A stretch of DNA of 64,000 nucleotides from Trochalopteron elliotii. Its lineage: Eukaryota; Chordata; Aves; Passeriformes; Leiothrichidae. This document shows, one piece after another, positions 50,694 to 61,950 of this stretch; within the stretch, counting starts at the first letter, position 1, and every line of letters starts with the position of its first letter. Both the position numbers and the translations under genes were made by a program. The notes under the pieces were generated by a model. That model did no database searches and was not told the origin of the DNA. It saw nothing but the letters and a program-made list of their open reading frames with translations. The stretch is from contig JANPWX010020150.1 in the NCBI GenBank assembly GCA_024734555.1, positions 3,441,122 through 3,505,121 on the forward strand. Direction: 5' to 3'.

Positions 50694-50985
50694 GTGGGGG
50701 TTGGTCCCTTTCTCCAGGCAGCACTGACAGAATGAGAGGACACAGTCTCAAGCTCCGCCGAGGGAAATATAGGTTGGATATTAGGAAAAAGTTCTTTACA
50801 GAAAGGGTGATAAAGTACTGGAATGGTTTTCCTGGGCAGATGGTGGAGTCACCATCCCTGGATGTGTTTAAAAAAAGACTGGATGTGGCACTTGGTGCCA
50901 TGGTTTAGTTGAGTTGTTGGGGCATGGGTTGGACTCAATGATCTTGAAGCTCTCTCCCAACCTAATCATTCTGTGATTCTGTGAT

Positions 50986-53900
50986 CTCTGTGTCATGCTT
51001 CCCTGACCCAAGAGGGTGAACACAGTTAAGATTGAACCTTAAGATGTGTAGATGTGGTTATGGGTTGACTGTAGAACCTTTCTGGAAACAGGCTGCAAAA
51101 GACTGATGTTGGAACATCTGTCACAATGCTTTTAGGGGAGCTGGCAGAGCCAGCAAACAACACAAGATAGGACTTAAATTATGTTATATTTGCACATTAA
51201 CAGTGATTACTTCTTATTACTGACTTTCTTACGTTTGTTCAATACCCCCTTGTAATACTAGATATTTTTTCTTTTTTTTTTTTTTTTTTTTTTCTTCTTT
51301 CTTTTTTCTTGCCCCAGAAACAGAGCATTGCTTTAAGGAGCAAGCATTGCCTTCACAAGAGACTCCAAAATAGTTGTCTGTAGCTTTTATTTTGCCTCTC
51401 AGTAACATGTAAGTATAATAAAAGAAGAATATAGTGAGCTATTTTCCAACAGAATTTAGTGTGTAATGGACATGTAGTCTATGCTTTTATTGTTATTAAG
51501 ATAACAATGTTGTTTCTCTTCTTAATACATTCTGCACTGAGTCCATACTGACAGGTAAAAGACCTTCATAGATACATTTATCCCAGTTTCATAGATTTTT
51601 TATCATTCCATTTTCTTGGTAGAGGGTGGCAAAAAATTCCTATTGCAAAAATGGGGACAGTTATGCTATGTATTGCAATGTTATAACAAAATCAAAGTTA
51701 CATTTTTGTTAAATCTGGTCTCAGAGTGTGGGACTGGGTCTAAACAAGCAATGTTTTAGTAGTTTGGGGTACTGTGTAAAGAACACATTATATCAGTGGA
51801 TTTTCAGAAGCTCTACACTACATACATAGATATATGCCAAAAAGATTTAAAATTTTCACACTTCCCTAAAACACAAACAGTTTAGTGTGGAAACAAAATG
51901 AATTGACAACAGCAAAAAGTTCTATAAAATCTTATGTAAAGTACTAATCTTTACCTCACATGTTGTAACAATTATCTCTAGATTTCAAAGGAAATAGAGG
52001 TGGCAGTGCCAGTATTCCCACTTTAAAATAAGAAAAATGAGGCACAGTAAAGTAAAGTAATTTGCTCAAGCACAACTAACAAAGTACTGTTGGAGGCAGG
52101 AAAAAAATATAAGACTACACTGATTTTCCATTACTTAACTGAGATGTTTAGACACAAAGTTGGAACAAAAGAAGAAAGATGAAATGGCAAACATCGTACT
52201 GAGATATATAAACACAAACGTAGCCTATAAGATACTTGAATTAGTCCTCTGGTTTTCATGATAAGGGCTTGGCTACAGCATGGTATCCAATTCTGAGTGT
52301 ATCATCAGAGAAAGAAGTGGAAAGTGCACACAGGAAAGTAAACTGTGACCAGAAGTCCAGAAATAAACAATGGGGAGAGATAAAAAATAATCTGTGTCAT
52401 TTTATGAAAGTAGAGAAGACTAAAAAAGAAATTGATAATATCCTCAGGTTGGATTCAAGGATATTTTTTTTCAGAATTTCCACATGTTGAAGCAAAACGG
52501 AATAGTTTGTTTGGAAATGTGATGAAGTAGCCAGAGCCAGAGCCTGGCTCAACAACATATTTCATAGTAATGACATTGGTAAATTGTGATACAAGATATA
52601 ATAGAGCAACTGACTTGGTTATATTTCTGAGCCTTCATTCTATACACATTTTTACTCTTTCTGCAAAATTTTCTGTCATACTGAAGCATTTCTGAATAAT
52701 ACCTCTCATAAGTTAAGACCACACAAAGTGGCTTGAAACTGTAAAAAATTAGCACCTTTCTTTTCTTTTGTTTGTAGTTTGTAAGGGTTTTTTGTATTAC
52801 AGTGCAGTATTTGACTTAGTAAGGTTTCATTTGCTGCTATTTTACAGGGTGTCCCTGAAACTCAGTGTCTGAAATTGATGAAGATTTTGGCCTACAGATT
52901 TCATCTACAGATGTTGTCTTTCATGAAGATATTTCTTAGACAGAAAGGATTTTTTTATTTTAACAGAAACTGTTGTCTGTTAGCTTTTTCATCCATCACT
53001 GACTACTTTTCAAATGAAAGGCAAATAATTAAAAAAAACTTTTTTTTCGCTAGCCAACGTCTCTAGCATTTGTTTCTAAAAGCTTGTTTTAATTTGTCAC
53101 ATACTCCTCCTAATAGTTTTGTTCTTCCATGTCTGCTATTCTCCCATGCACAATACTTCCATGAATAAAAATTATAAAACCAAGTATTGTGATATTTATT
53201 TTGCTCTTTAAAAATCACAGTAGAGACTCAGCCTGTCCTGCTATGGTTTATTTTTTCAGGAAATAAAAATCTTTCCCTGGCTTGAGCCCTGGGTGCAAAA
53301 CACAAATTCTGTTTTGTTTTTTTTTTTTTAATTTAAGGCTTTCACCCTCCTATTTTCTTTGCTTACTCATGACTATAAATTAATCAAAGTTGAAACTTTG
53401 TAATTGCAACATAAACTACATGTTCCCTTTACTACCTTTTTTTTTCAAAACCAATTACTTACTTACTTAACTAGATTAAACTTAAAATGTCAAAAAAGGC
53501 TATTGAAAAGAAAAAAAGAAAAAGAAGGAAAAAGTTCTATCAGACACATATAAATAAACACATAAATCTTAAATTTACGTTTTCGAAGTCTTCAAATTTT
53601 TAATTTACTCAAAGGTATATTAAAAGGAAAAGGAAGCTCTGTTTTTAATTCTTTTTTTAATGTAAAATTTCAGAATTGAAAACTCAAATATGAGGAAAGA
53701 CTTTTCAGGAGCTATTTTCAGTTTAATTTTTTTTTTACTACAGTACAAAAATAAATATACAGGTACAGATAAACAATATAAATTAATTACTTTCAAAGTT
53801 ACCCTACAGAATCTACAATCTCACAGGTATTTTTAAATTTATTGCATACATATTTGTTTCCTTGGTGAACAAAAGGTTTCTTACCCCAGCTTTCATGCTC

Positions 53901-54089
53901 TGCCTGTCTCATCCATAAAGATTTTCTGTTTTTACATCACATTGTATTTCATAAGTTTAAGTAATATTGTATATTGCACAAAATGTAATTATATAATGTA
54001 ACATTGTATTATGTATGTATACATAATTAAAATAATGGTGTAATATTAAATATTTAAATTATTGTGCAATGTTGATATTGCTGCATCAA
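50986..54089. other. AT-rich non-coding stretch
   Basis: A T-rich pyrimidine tract at 51265-51310 (22 consecutive T at 51272-51293) is the only clear feature. No gene or named repeat. Confidence 0.5.
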
Positions 54090-54375
54090 TAACAATCCAG
54101 TCTCTTTCCTGATACAGCTCCCTGCTTTTTCCTTGGGTCCTGTGACTAGGTGAAGAGATCAGTGCCTTCTCATTAGGATGATGAAGACCCCAGTGAGGTC
54201 TCCCTTCAGTCTCTTCCTCTCCAGGCTGAACAGATCAAGTGTCCTCAGCCTCTCCTCACACAGCTTCACCTCCAGACACCTCAGTATGCTCATTGCCCTT
54301 CTTAGGACACTTTCTAATGGTTTAATGTCTTTTTTATATTGTGGCACCCAAAACTGCTCACAGGACTCAAGGTGA
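54090..54375 (-). mobile_element. CR1 fragment A of an abutting pair, reverse strand
   Basis: Minus-strand CR1. The reading from 54365 down to 54160 gives CEQFWVPQYKKDIKPLESVL, then EERLRTLDLFSLERKRLKGD and LTGVFIILM. This is the C-terminal end of CR1 reverse transcriptase (family wording CVQFWAPQYKKDIKLLE.. [13 protein letters not shown]). The 3' UTR runs left to about 54,090. The right end stops at the 'caaggtgagg' block, where a second CR1 from another subfamily begins. Confidence 0.88.
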
Positions 54376-54399
54376 GGGACAATCTCCTCCCATGACCAG

Positions 54400-54656
54400 C
54401 TGGTAACACTCTCCAGGCATGTGATTCCGTCACTTCCCTGCACAGTTTCAATGCTTGGCCATCCTTTCACAGAAGAACTATTTTTCCTAATATTCCTCCT
54501 GAAGCTTAACATGAACCTCCCTTGGCACAATTTGAGACTGTTGTTGCTATGCTTGTTACTTGGGAGAGGAGATCAATTCTCTCTTGGCTACAGCCTCCTG
54601 TCAGGCAGATGTGGACAGTAGGAAGGTCCCCTCTGAGCCTCCTTTTCTCCGACACT
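54400..54656 (-). mobile_element. CR1 fragment B of an abutting pair, reverse strand
   Basis: Reversed CR1 3' UTR from a different subfamily. 'gtcacttccctgcacag', 'tttcacagaagaactatttt', 'tcctaatattcctcctgaag', 'catgaacctcccttggcaca' and 'gcttgttacttgggagagga' lead into 'ggtcccctctgagcctcctt' with 'ttctcc' at 54631-54656. This lies 3' of fragment A in the element's own order but is placed upstream of it on the minus strand. The two are therefore separate insertions, not one continuous CR1. Confidence 0.85.
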
Positions 54657-55041
54657 TGACAAAGTTTCAGTGACACTTCAGGAAAATGTTACATACAGTG
54701 AAATTGATGTGAAAAGTTTTCATTTGCCCATTGATCAATTTAGAATTTGAAAAATTTATAAAGCAAAAATCCAGAACACCTCCCCAACAAATCCTTTTTT
54801 GTTACATGCAATAGAATAGTGGAACAGTTTATGGAATAGTTTATTAGAAATAGAATAGGAATAGAACATGGAATAAATTATGTTCTACACTGTTTATATA
54901 TTCTTCAATGCTGAATAAATGTAACCTGCTTATGATCCTTCTGCCCAATTTCAGTTCAAGTCCCTCAAAAATTGTCTCTAAGTTCTAAGCATTGTAGTTA
55001 TATCAGTTAATCTTCTAAATATTTTTAAAAGTCCCATACAA

Positions 55042-55073
<32 letters not shown>

Positions 55074-56094
55074 TGCAAAATACTACCTACTACCTAATTG
55101 GAATTTTACATGGTAACAACAGATTTTTCTATTACTTCAGTTTTGCTCCCAAGGTTGGATTAATCTCATCTAATATTAGCCACACAACATTATATATCTA
55201 ATCTATGCTTGGGTTCTAGACAGCCTTTGTTCTCTATGGAAAGCAAAAGCACCTCTAAAGACTGATTTAGCTGGATGTAGACAGATATCTAAGATGATTA
55301 TTTAGATGAATTTCCCTCCCTATAGATGGCTAAAGTTCAGTAAGATTAATATGGACCTGAATCTTGCTGTAACCTTGCATAACTTCAGTTTTCCACAATG
55401 AAATAGTCAGCCCTTCAAGCACATGAATGAAACCCCTTAAATTTAATAATCTTGATTCTCCTCCGACTCAAAATTTCCATTGAAGTACTTTCATGGATTT
55501 GACTGATATTTACTGCAGTTATACACAAATTTTAAAAAGAGGCAAATAGAGTAAAAGGTGGGGAAAAAAAAGGAGAGGGGTAAAATTTTCTGGTAATGAA
55601 AATGAATGGTTCTCAGTTGAAGGCAATTGACTTGTGTTGATTTACATCCCTGTAGCAGGTTTCTCTGCCTAAGTGGAAGCGAAACACCTCAAACTTTACC
55701 CAACTTCCAAGTTATCAGTGATGGCTGGAGAAGGGAAGGCCACATTGCTTTTGGTGTTGGAGAAGGCTTAGGACAGCCTGACTTACTAATACCAAATTTA
55801 AGCATTCTGAGGGTGTGACGAACAATGTTTCCTGACAGAAACTGGCACTGGTGAGGATGTATCAGACAAAGTTTCTGATAAAGGAACCCACAAGTGATTT
55901 TACTGATAGCTTATCTTTAGCTGATTTAAAGGCTATTAAGCTGACACAGCCAGCCTAGAAACATTTGATTGACAGTCAATCACGATATAATATAGAGGCC
56001 TTGTCCTGTTTTTTTAACAACAGGCACTTCTAACACACTCCAGGACTGTGCATGGAGATCCCTCACTTAAGTGAGAATGCTCCTCAAGGTTAGT
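54657..56094. other. Non-coding stretch with an (AAAAC)n tract
   Basis: Apart from the AAAAC repeat (55042-55072), no element or exon is recognised. The block at about 55,640-55,980 is more GC-rich but has no open exon with splice sites that I could support. Confidence 0.45.
55042..55072. repeat. (AAAAC)n short tract
   Basis: About five AAAAC units flanked by A-runs. Confidence 0.9.
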
Positions 56095-56844
56095 TGTCTT
56101 GGTTTAGATAACAGGTATCTGCCAGGAAAGATTGGAATCTCCCTTGGACTGTAAGCCCCACCCCTCCCCCTTTCCAAATTATTATAAATTTGCAATTTAA
56201 AGGCTGTCAAGCAAAGATTTTGGGAATAGGTATAGCAGTTCTTTACTAGAGATATTAAAAATACAAATGTAGTACAAAAGAATAAGCAAACAAACAAACA
56301 AACAAGAAATCCTAGAAAACCCTGACAGAGTCAGAAATACAACCTGACCCCCTGTTGGTCAGGGTGTTGGAAACAGTCCAAAAGTAAGCCCTCCTGGAGT
56401 GGCAGATGTGGTCCTGTTGGAAGCAGAGATGCGTCCAGTCTTCCTTTGGGCGTCCCATGGGAACACTGGAGTGCCTGGTGACACTTGTGGCTCCTTTTTA
56501 TCTAGGTGGAAATGGTTTGGCTCCTCCTCCCTGGGTGGAGCATCTCACAATAGGATGATGAATTGTATCACATCGTTGGTGAGCTTTAATGGCGCTATTA
56601 ACAGAAGATATATTCTTGGAAGTAGTGGAAGAGTGAACAGAGATAAGAAACAATACCCCACCCGGTCTCAACAGATGGCTTGTTATCAGAAAAGCAGTCA
56701 CCCCCTCTCTCCTGGAGCTACAACTGACGAAGAAAAAAAGCACCTCCCAAACAGGTTTCAACAGATGGAATAGATTTTTTTTTTTTTTTGGTTATAAAAA
56801 CTCAAGACATACTCCTTGAGGTTAAGCAAAGAAATCTGTCCACA
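56095..56844 (-). mobile_element. Solo LTR, songbird-type, reverse strand
   Basis: Read on the minus strand it begins TGTGGACAGATTTC and ends ..TAAACCAAGACA. The U5 segment (reverse of 56,095-56,260, with 'agtaaagaactgctatacct') matches a passerine LTR family known to me. A shared U3 segment, 'gctcctcctccctgggtgga' with 'gcatctcacaataggatgat' (56518-56557), is found again in the LTR at 62.4 kb, so the two are relatives. A TATA-like box (GATAAAAAGG) lies at about 56,493-56,503. Flanks GTTAGT and GTTGTT agree at only four of six bases, so the right end is less certain. A CAAA repeat is internal (56286-56306). Confidence 0.78.
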
Positions 56845-58792
56845 GTTGTTACCATGAGTATCAACTCAACTTCGATCTCTACTTAATAATTACTTTTACT
56901 AGCTTTTATACTCTTGCTTCAATATTTCTTGAAAAAACAGTGCATTGCACTGTTTATGTAGCTATGACTGTTTACAGTAGCTATGACTATACATACTGTG
57001 TAGTAAAAAAAATCTGATTAATGTCTTCTAATCATTATCATTATCATTGCTAATAAAAATAGTCACTTATTCTGTTAGTATATTTGGGTTGCCATTTTTA
57101 ATCCCACACAACAAAGTGGCACAAAGATTTAATTACACCTAAATAATTCTTTAAAAAGAAATTGTAGACTGTCTCTTGGGATAAGATTGGATCCAGCCAT
57201 AATTAGACACCTCTCTGAGAAGAAATTTAGAAAACAAGGGTGTCCTCTCTTCAGCTTGTGACTCAACAGGTAGACTTCCCTGATAAGCGCTGCCTGAAGC
57301 TTCCATTCTGCCTGCAAATATGACCCAACATTCATCCAGTGCCTGTACATGGATGTGGATGGAAAGGATAACAACTAGCCTATTCTGTTAGTATATTTTT
57401 TTCAATAAAAGCAGGTTTGTTAAAAAAGATTTCTCTGGGATTTCATCAATCAATTTTTACAAGATTCCCATGAAATAGATAAGGCCTGAAACAATATGTT
57501 CAGGGCCTTGTCGAACAAGTCTAATGTGTCTGCAATTCACACTAGGAGGAATGTTCCGGGTATTAAATTATCCACAGACTGTGGTTGAACAATTCAATAC
57601 TCAATCTGCTAAGAACCAAAAGAAACAAAAAATCACATGAGGAATTCTTTTCTGAAAAAATATTTTCTTTCTAATTTCTGATGTGTAGTGATGGTTTATC
57701 TTACATCATGTCATATTTGCAGAGAGGAACAAACCTGTTTTACAAATAGAAAGGATAATATAGAGAAAAAAAAAAAGTTGAGTTCAGAGGAATTCTTCTC
57801 CTCAAACATATCCTTATGCTATGTGTTTGGACCACGAAGAGTTAATCCAAATTTAGCAAGCAGATGGAGACAGAGCAGATGACTAAGTGGATCCTCTCTA
57901 TGTGAGGAGCTGGCAGGCGCTGTGGTTCACCAGCCACCTGAGTTATGTTTTAAATAGGTTTGCACATCTATAATTTACAAAGAGAAAATGTAGCTAGCAG
58001 AACGAATGAGCTGAGCATCTGGTTTACATCACTAACTGGAGGTGTGTTTCTCCAGATAGACTGAAAAGAGGATGCTGACAGAAAGGAAAAAAAAAACAAA
58101 AAACCCCCACATGATTAAATAGGGATCTTCTTGAGAATATTTATTGACAGAACATCCCTGACAATGAAGAGCTTAAAGTGTACAGCTCAGCCTGAAGTTC
58201 ATGATTACTTGCATATACAATTCAAATTATTTTATTTGGGAATTGTAAGTCAACTTCAAGGAAAGTCAAAAATAAAATTTCAGCTACACTTAGCTCTGGA
58301 GATGTTAAAATCATGGAGCACAACTGGATGATGGAAACTTTCTGCAAATGAAGGCATAAATACTTTCAGCTGGATATCCAGCATTCATGAAAAGTCCTAG
58401 CAAAGGAATTATACTTACTTCAAAAAGACTAGCTGAGAACTTTTGGGAAAATCAAGACTATATGTTAACAGAATTTGGTGACTTTTTTTTTAATAGGAAG
58501 TACTCTTTAAAACATTTTTCAGGCTATATCTCAACAATGCATTAGGACAGTGTTCTGGTATGGGATGTAGTAATTTTTTGATGAGACATCAAACTAGACA
58601 CCTGATTGCCTGTGCTAAATAAAGATCAGGGAAATCACCCAGGTCGTTTAAAATTAGGGTGCTCTCCAGCTGCCACTCTTTGTTCTTGCCAGCCTCTTTT
58701 TCAGCATTGGGTGGAGTTTTGTGTATTAATATCTAAGCATGAAAATTGCTATTTGCATGAAAATATTTCATGCTATGCAATGTAATGTACAG

Positions 58793-58864
58793 GGAAACCG
58801 TCTCGAAGATCAGCAAGTTTTCAAAATGGAAGAGCTATAAATGGAGAAGGACAACCAGATGTAG
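58793..58864 (+). other. Exon-like block, very weak candidate
   Basis: AG at 58791-58792 and a good donor (GATGTAG|GTCAGT, GT at 58865) bound 72 bp. Two frames are open; one gives KPSRRSASFQNGRAINGE then GQPDV. The acceptor lacks a clear pyrimidine tract. No family is recognised. Confidence 0.12.
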
Positions 58865-59380
58865 GTCAGTGATGCTGAGAACAGGACCAGTTCTGCAGAT
58901 ATCTCAAGACGACAAAGATTTCCTAAAAAATAAACCATTATTGGACAAAGATCATGCTGAATCCAGCTTTTTGAAAGAGCAGCTGTTTGATTTAATAGTT
59001 TTGAGAAGATTTAGATTGTTTGTTTACATTACATAAGTATTCAAATAAAGTGTCTGTAAAATAATTGATCTATTTTTCAAAGCTACTCAGAATGATAACA
59101 CAGTCAAAATATAGGTGTTACTGTGTATCCAATGTTTCACTCACTCATCTTCTTAAGTCTTTCCCCATATGAATATTAACTTTTAGTGTGAGTTTTTATA
59201 TTATTCCTTTAGAATCACTGCTTCATGCAGTCTTATGGAGTTCATTCTGGAAGGGACGTCTGCAAGTTGCCTGCTCTAATATCAATCTCAGAACTTTATT
59301 CAAGGTTAGATTAAGTATCTTATAACTTGATCCTGTCAGATTTTTAATGTTTCAAAGGATGGAGAGTCCACAAATTCTTT

Positions 59381-59415
59381 GTTTTGTTTTGTTTTGTTTT
59401 GTTTCGTTTTGTTTT
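59381..59415. repeat. (GTTTT)n tract
   Basis: About seven GTTTT units with one GTTTC variant. Confidence 0.93.
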
Positions 59416-59832
59416 GGTTGTTTGAAAATGGTGGGGAAAAAAACCCACTAGGATAAAAAACCAACAAAAAACAACTGACAAATGAAAAAAAAAGGATTTT
59501 TTTTTCTGTCGCAGCTTGATCTTCTGACTGTACTGCTGCACACAGAGGCCCACACAGAGTCAGCTTTCTCTGCTAGAACACACTGTTGACCTTTTCACTC
59601 CATCCACCAGGATACCAACCTTTTCTTTTTGAAAAGCTGTTTCCAACTGAATTGGTAGCCAGACTGTACTACTACATATTTAATGTTCTACTATTCCAGT
59701 GGGGACTGAAATATTACTGTCATAAAGATAGTAATTTTTACATGAACTTGGTAATTCCAAATTTATTATAATATAGAGTTGTTTCAGTCCTTAAGGTTTG
59801 TTTTCTGGTTTTTTTTGTGCCTATTTGTTGAG

Positions 59833-60458
59833 TGTTACTGTGCCTGTTTTTCAAGCCAGCTAGGCTCGGCACAGGTAACAGGGCTTTCTTTCAGTGAGTT
59901 CTTTTTCGCTCGAGCTGCTCCTGCGTGGCAATTGGCTGGAGGATCGTAAAAAGGGGGGGCTCCGGAGACGCCGGGTCACACGAGTTTATTGGAACCCCGG
60001 TGTGGGGTCCTCACCTCGAGAGTCAGCGTGCCGAAGACCCCGGTTAACTCTCGGGTGAGAACTTATAACTGGGGGTGTTATACAGAAAGGGAACCAATAA
60101 GGTTTTACAGGGTGGTGGATAGTCTCATAAACAAACATACAAAACAACCATACAATGAACATTGGAAGGTGGTAATCATCATTCTGTCCAATCACTCAAT
60201 GCTTCTCTCAGAATCTTCCAGAAGTGGGGAGTAACCCCAAAAGTGATAGACAGTAACAGGTCTATGAAGTGATGGACAGTTAACTGTCTTTGGGGGGGAA
60301 AATTTAGGGAGGATACAGAACCAATTACAGAACTGTCACTGGGGAAAAAACAGGGGTAAATCAAACGTGGGTAACAAAAAGGGTGCAGAGAACAAACCAT
60401 TTTACAAAAGAACATTAACTTATGAATTAAACTTAATATTAAAAAATGCACTCCCACA
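59833..60458 (-). mobile_element. Solo LTR with perfect target duplication, reverse strand
   Basis: A 626-bp element flanked by identical GTTGAG at 59827-59832 and 60459-60464. On the minus strand it begins TGTGGGAGTGCATTTT and ends ..CACAGTAACA. A TATAAG box (60064-60069 region) precedes the polyadenylation signal AATAAA (reverse of 59985-59990) by about 80 bp. The GC-rich U5 that follows contains 'cgtgtgacccggcgtctccg'. The 6-bp duplication fits a class II endogenous retrovirus. No coding region remains. The identical duplications and well-preserved signals suggest a fairly young insertion. Confidence 0.93.
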
Positions 60459-60464
60459 GTTGAG

Positions 60465-60992
60465 GGATTTTTTTTCCATTTTTAATCACTGTAAACAGTA
60501 GGAAAACATGGATTATGATTTACCAACAGGAAAGATGAAGGCATGTCTCTGGAAAAAGGACTTGTGTTACTTCATACATGTTAAGTTTGCTTTAAACTTA
60601 CCACCAGATAGTTTTTCTCATTGAAAATAGACATCTGAAAATGAGTGAAATAAAGCAAATACATGGGAAGACACTGAGCATCTGCTTTTCTTAAGGAATG
60701 CATCCGTTAAGAATAAAGGCAATTGACTAGAGGAGATAAATTTAAGTGTGATTTAAAAAAAGGGAAAAAAAAGGTAAAACAGATATAAAAAGCTAAACAA
60801 ACCTAAACAAAGGAAAAGAAAACCTTTTACAAAACCAAAAGCTTTTGTTAGTTTTCCTAGTCTCATTGAACAGAACACTGAATGTATAAACTAAAAACAC
60901 TGAAGAATCATCATATCTTCTATGAGATCTTCTTTTTCTTGCTTTCTGTTGATCTTGTTGTTTTTGTTGTGTGGTTAAGTAATTAAACTAAC
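60465..60992. other. AT-rich non-coding stretch
   Basis: Nothing is recognised apart from A-runs (60,755-60,830). Confidence 0.5.
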
Positions 60993-61214
60993 CTTTCATA
61001 GCTTTTGTATTCTAGCAAGCCAGGATTTTCTCTCCATTTGTGGACTCGGTGACCTCCACGTTCTGAACAATGCCTGAAGTGAGTTTTGCATGGTAGCTGC
61101 TGCAGTTTTCCTTTCTCAATGGCCTCTTTGCAGCACCTAAATCCCAGATGAATAGCCAGCTTGATCAGTTTTTCCCTACCTTCTCTTGATAAATGTTTCC
61201 CCTTTTCCACTTGG
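60993..61214 (-). CDS. Candidate internal exon of an unrecognised host gene (partial)
   Basis: On the minus strand, 'tcatctttctgccag' ends at 61215 (acceptor AG 61216-61215), and a donor GTTAGT starts at 60992 after GAAAG. The 222 bp between are open in one frame: one base, 73 codons, two bases, so the exon would be symmetric. The peptide is basic and protein-like, starting QVEKGKHLSREGREKLIK. It continues through LAIHLGFRCCKEAIEKGK, LQQLPCKTHFRHCSERGG and HRVHKWRENPGLLEYKSY. It contains four cysteines, three of them close to histidines, but no zinc-finger spacing I know. Base composition is richer in GC than the flanks, and no repeat family is visible. I do not recognise the gene. It could be an internal exon of a gene on this strand, a pseudogene fragment, or chance. 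Partner exons are not visible in the window. Confidence 0.35.
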
Positions 61215-61757
61215 CTGGCAGAAAGATGACCATTAAACGTTCATTTGTTTAAGCTAACAGACTGTAGTCATCTGCTCCCCGGGGAAGGCAGGAATCCAAA
61301 CAGGTCTAAAATGGTATCGTTTAAGAACACAATCAATTCATTATCTTTTTCATAAAGTTAGCATGTGCACACATTAATCATAATGGAGTGGCACTGGGCA
61401 GAAAGTTCTTACCTAAGCAAGTTCTGTGCTGCAGCATCTCTTTATCATTTAACTGCCTCTTGCAATTTAGGCTTTTATTGTCTGCTCATTCAGCTGTTGT
61501 TTTATGAGTGCTGGTGTATCCTTTGTGTGCGCCAGCTGAACTATCTCCAGCAAACCTTCGTGCCCTGGGGCCCACATGTGTCCCTCTGCTCTGGGCACAG
61601 TGTACAGCTGTGCACAGGAATAATGCATCACTCCAATCTTTTATGAAAACAAAACAAAATGGATGATGTAGCCTGTCTTTACGCATCCTTTTGGACCTCA
61701 GGACTGAGGGGCAGGCACCAGCCTCTCTTTTCTGTGACCAGTAGCAATCTCCTTAGG
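61215..61757. other. Non-coding stretch, locally GC-richer
   Basis: The 61,490-61,640 block is GC-richer with no recognised repeat. A 93-codon plus-strand frame (61,365-61,646) lacks protein-like features. Confidence 0.4.
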
Positions 61758-61950
61758 GAAAGGCATGGAGCTGTGTCAGGGTAGGTTTAGGTCAGATATC
61801 AGGAAAAATGTTTTTCACCCACAGAGTAGCTGGGCATTGAAGAAGGCTCCCCATTGAAGTGGTCATGGCACCAAGTCTGCCAGAGTTCAAAAGGCATTTG
61901 GACAATGGTCTCAGGGTGTGATTCTCCCTGTGTAAGGCTAGGAGCTGGAT
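61758..61950 (+). mobile_element. CR1 3' UTR piece of a permuted CR1
   Basis: 'ggtttaggtcagatatcagg', 'aaaaatgtttttcacccaca', 'gaaggctccccattgaagtg' and 'gtcatggcaccaagtctgcc', then 'gagttcaaaaggcatttgga' and 'aggagctggattt', follow the CR1 3' UTR in order. They stop before the terminal tail. The next bases (61951 on) jump back to the reverse transcriptase region on the same strand. Confidence 0.88.

Larger units (their letters stand above)
47712..50985 (+). mobile_element. CR1 LINE, near-complete ORF2 and 3' end, interrupted by an LTR
   Basis: The largest retrotransposon in the window: about 2.8 kb of CR1 plus a 435-bp LTR inserted at 50,259-50,693. It starts near the N-terminus of the ORF2 endonuclease (DNNQEELEAMIQQQ). 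It then runs through endonuclease, linker, reverse transcriptase (VPQGSVLG and FADD motifs) and the C-terminal segment ([14 protein letters not shown], about 49976-50017). The 3' UTR ends in 'tcattctgtgattctgtgat' at 50966-50985. ORF1 and the 5' UTR are absent, so it is a 5'-truncated insertion. Stops, frameshifts and a 20-bp duplication inactivate it. CR1 elements move by target-primed reverse transcription using this ORF2 protein; this copy cannot supply it. Confidence 0.95.
56845..59832. other. AT-rich non-coding stretch with simple repeats
   Basis: Holds an A-rich CCAAA tract (58,087-58,110), a GTTTT repeat (59,381-59,415) and a weak exon-like block (58,793-58,864). No gene is recognised. 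Confidence 0.45.
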
